A program made the position numbers and the translations under genes. The notes beneath the pieces were generated by a model, which saw only the letters and a program-made list of their open reading frames with translations, ran no database searches and had not been told where the DNA came from. From an uncultured bacterium (GTDB lineage Bacteria > Planctomycetota > Phycisphaerae > Phycisphaerales > SM1A02), in assembly GCA_903914045.1 (NCBI GenBank), contig CAIWNO010000368.1, positions 1 through 8,457 of the forward strand: a stretch of 8,457 bases of DNA. The letters are read 5' to 3'. Of this stretch, positions 7,816-8,457 are shown piece by piece (the stretch's first letter is position 1; every line of letters starts with the position of its first letter).

Positions 7816-7871
7816 AATGATTCCAAAGGACTGCCCGAAAGTCCCACTGCAAGCTGGGCGTGTATGAATTC

Positions 7872-7901
7872 ATCCTAACGGAATTGCATAGGCAATTACA
7901 A
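7872..7901 (-). promoter_or_regulatory. Possible sigma70-like promoter upstream of the TIG/dockerin gene
   Basis: On the minus strand TTGTAA (complement of 7896-7901) and TAGGAT (complement of 7872-7877) are separated by 18 bases. Each matches the sigma70 consensus at four of six positions. The pair sits about 70-100 bases upstream of the ATG, a reasonable place. Two four-of-six matches arise often by chance and planctomycete promoters are poorly defined, so this is only a candidate. Confidence 0.2.
7882..7897. repeat. Perfect inverted repeat AATTGC-N4-GCAATT, operator-like
   Basis: The 16 bases AATTGCATAGGCAATT form two perfect 6-bp arms around a 4-base centre. It lies 82-97 bases upstream of the TIG/dockerin start and within the spacer of the candidate promoter. 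The related words CAATTG and CGCAATG occur within the next 35 bases. The repeat itself is directly visible; binding by a dimeric regulator is inference. AT-rich 6-bp arms can occur by chance. Confidence 0.35.
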
Positions 7902-8040
7902 GAAATCATTGAACAATTGGATTAATTCGCAATGATGTTGATGAGATTGAAACCAAAGTCCAATATCCCACAGGGCTGCGCTTTCAATGAATGGAGATAG
8001 GGCACTTTCTTGGGTTTATTTTGCTTAAAAGATCATCTAA

Positions 8041-8059
8041 AGCGTGTTCAGCCAACGCT
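8041..8059 (-). terminator. Weak hairpin downstream of the small gene
   Basis: AGCGT and ACGCT form a 5-bp stem around a 9-base loop. On the minus strand the stem is followed by TTTAGATGATCTTTT, an interrupted T-rich run. It lies about 150 bases past the small gene's stop and 24 bases past the stop of the open cysteine-rich -1 frame. The stem is short and the T-tract broken, so it is a poor intrinsic terminator at best. Confidence 0.2.
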
Positions 8060-8082
8060 CAGGCACTTTGTTTCCATTGGGC

Positions 8083-8262
8083 TCAGTTCATTCCGTTTGT
8101 GAAAGTCAACTTGGATATTTTGCGACAACCAGCAAGACTGACACCGCCATGCATTTGACGGCAAGTTGCGCAGTTGTCTGATTGTGATTCGCCGCATTGT
8201 GAACATGCGATTACTGATTGGGCTTCTTGGCGTTGTGAATCATCGCGCGTAATTTTGTGTTC
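8083..8262 (-). other. Open -1 frame with cysteine cluster, possible shifted C-terminus of the small gene
   Basis: In the frame -1 to the 75-residue gene there is no stop from 8262 to the TGA at 8083-8085, giving 59 codons. Codons from 8205 onward encode CSQCGESQSDNCATC, a CxxC-x7-CxxC arrangement like a small zinc-binding knuckle, with one more Cys 11 residues after the cluster. The frame has no ATG, GTG or TTG before the cysteine cluster, so it cannot be an independent gene by normal rules. It could only be made if the ribosome changes frame inside the last 17 codons of the small gene, or if an indel (biological or sequencing) split one gene. No classic X-XXY-YYZ slippery heptamer is visible; the closest run is ACAAAATTA. 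It may also be chance. Confidence 0.25.
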
Positions 8263-8438
8263 TCACGGCGCGTGGCTTCAATATCAAATGTTTGGTAGGC
8301 GCACAGCATGCGCAGGGCGTCGATCGCTTCGCGCGCTTGAATTTGTTGTTGCGGCGCAACGTCATGCGCGCCCAAGCAAGTGGTGTAGAGCGAGTCGATC
8401 ATTTCCTTCATTTTGTTTTCCATCGAATTGTTTTTCAT
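8211..8438 (-). CDS. Small uncharacterised helical protein, 75 residues
   Basis: I do not recognise this protein. It has 75 residues, three cysteines (none in a CxxC pair) and no signal peptide or membrane segment, so it is probably cytoplasmic. The sequence is mostly helix-forming: residues 1-20 are amphipathic and Met/Lys-rich; 30-50 contain QQQIQAREAIDALRMLCAY; and 51-72 (DIEATRRENTKLRAMI) has a charged, coiled-coil-like pattern. The ATG at 8438 is chosen over Met6, Met10 and Met13 because GGAGGG sits exactly six bases upstream. Codon choice resembles the helicase (GCG, CGC). The next gene on the same strand starts 410 bases away. The -1 frame continues open beyond the stop with a cysteine cluster, so the annotated C-terminus may be the product of a frameshift. 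Function unknown; existence as a gene is supported mainly by the Shine-Dalgarno and protein-like composition. Confidence 0.7.
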   Translation of the reverse strand: MKNNSMENKMKEMIDSLYTTCLGAHDVAPQQQIQAREAIDALRMLCAYQTFDIEATRRENTKLRAMIHNAKKPNQ

Positions 8439-8444
8439 ACAGCA

Positions 8445-8450
8445 CCCTCC
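8445..8450 (-). promoter_or_regulatory. Strong Shine-Dalgarno GGAGGG of the small gene
   Basis: The minus strand reads GGAGGG-TGCTGT-ATG. Six bases of spacing and a near-perfect anti-Shine-Dalgarno match decide the start at 8438. The same bases could also be the last codons of an upstream gene, read as GCG GAG GGT GCT GTA TGA, whose stop would overlap the ATG by four bases. The window ends before this can be tested. Confidence 0.75.
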
Positions 8451-8457
8451 GCCATGA

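Larger units (their letters stand above)
7801..8210. other. Intergenic region, 410 bases
   Basis: This stretch separates the small gene at 8211-8438 from the TIG/dockerin gene, both read on the minus strand, so it is both the 3' flank of the first and the 5' region of the second. It is more AT-rich than the helicase. I see a perfect 6-bp inverted repeat (7882-7897), a 5-bp hairpin (7828-7844), another 5-bp hairpin (8041-8059), an 8-bp direct repeat GGCACTTT (8001-8008 and 8062-8069), and the tail of an open cysteine-rich frame (to 8083). I recognise no riboswitch, tRNA or known small RNA. Confidence 0.6.

Noticed and set aside
3521..7867. Many plus-strand open frames of 64-239 codons opposite the TIG gene, with recurring Val-Pro-Ala-Val-Ser-Gly-Pro-type words
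   Set aside because: They are antisense readings of the 252-bp TIG repeats; the shared words come from the complement of the conserved SGPLTAGT block. The minus frame has signal peptide, domains and dockerin in order, so it is the real gene.
8001..8069. Direct repeat GGCACTTT (8001-8008 and 8062-8069) as an attachment or regulatory site
   Set aside because: Eight bases in a 400-base AT-rich region is close to chance, and no integrase or mobile gene is nearby.
8083..8154. Independent 23-residue ORF starting at the ATG at 8154
   Set aside because: It begins after the cysteine cluster, has no Shine-Dalgarno sequence, and is too short to support.

Overview
The window holds two large convergent genes and one small gene, and looks like ordinary bacterial chromosome. 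I see no tRNA, rRNA, CRISPR array, transposase or phage gene. The organism is most likely a Gram-negative-type environmental bacterium. A Planctomycetota-like lineage is my best guess, because an extracellular repeat protein ends in a dockerin module preceded by a Cys-flanked D-x-D-x-N-G-x-P-D-x-C motif, a combination I associate with planctomycete (and some verrucomicrobial or myxobacterial) secreted proteins. That assignment is inference from two proteins, not a demonstrated taxonomy.

Layout. Positions 1-3333 (+) carry the C-terminal ~1110 residues of an HrpA-type DEAH-box RNA helicase. The gene enters from the left edge, so the P-loop half of the motor is missing. After only 15 bases comes the stop of a convergent minus-strand gene (3349-7800), which encodes a 1483-residue secreted protein: signal peptide, fifteen tandem IPT/TIG immunoglobulin-like repeats of about 84 residues, an Asn/Thr/Ser/Gly-rich linker, and a C-terminal dockerin. 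Positions 7801-8210 are a 410-base intergenic stretch with a 6-bp inverted repeat, a weak promoter-like pair upstream of the repeat-protein gene, and a few small hairpins. At 8211-8438 (-) is a 75-residue uncharacterised helical protein with a very good Shine-Dalgarno sequence. Its -1 frame stays open past its stop and encodes a CxxC-x7-CxxC cysteine cluster.

How the genes relate. The helicase is an intracellular RNA/translation factor and the repeat protein is an exported surface or matrix protein. They converge and share no obvious pathway. The small gene lies upstream of the repeat-protein gene on the same strand, but the 410-base gap argues against one tight operon. The points most worth a second look are the architecture of the TIG-dockerin protein (regular period, a possible six-repeat higher-order unit, an extra Ca-loop-like motif) and the out-of-frame cysteine cluster after the small gene. 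I found no convincing evidence of a new multi-gene system.
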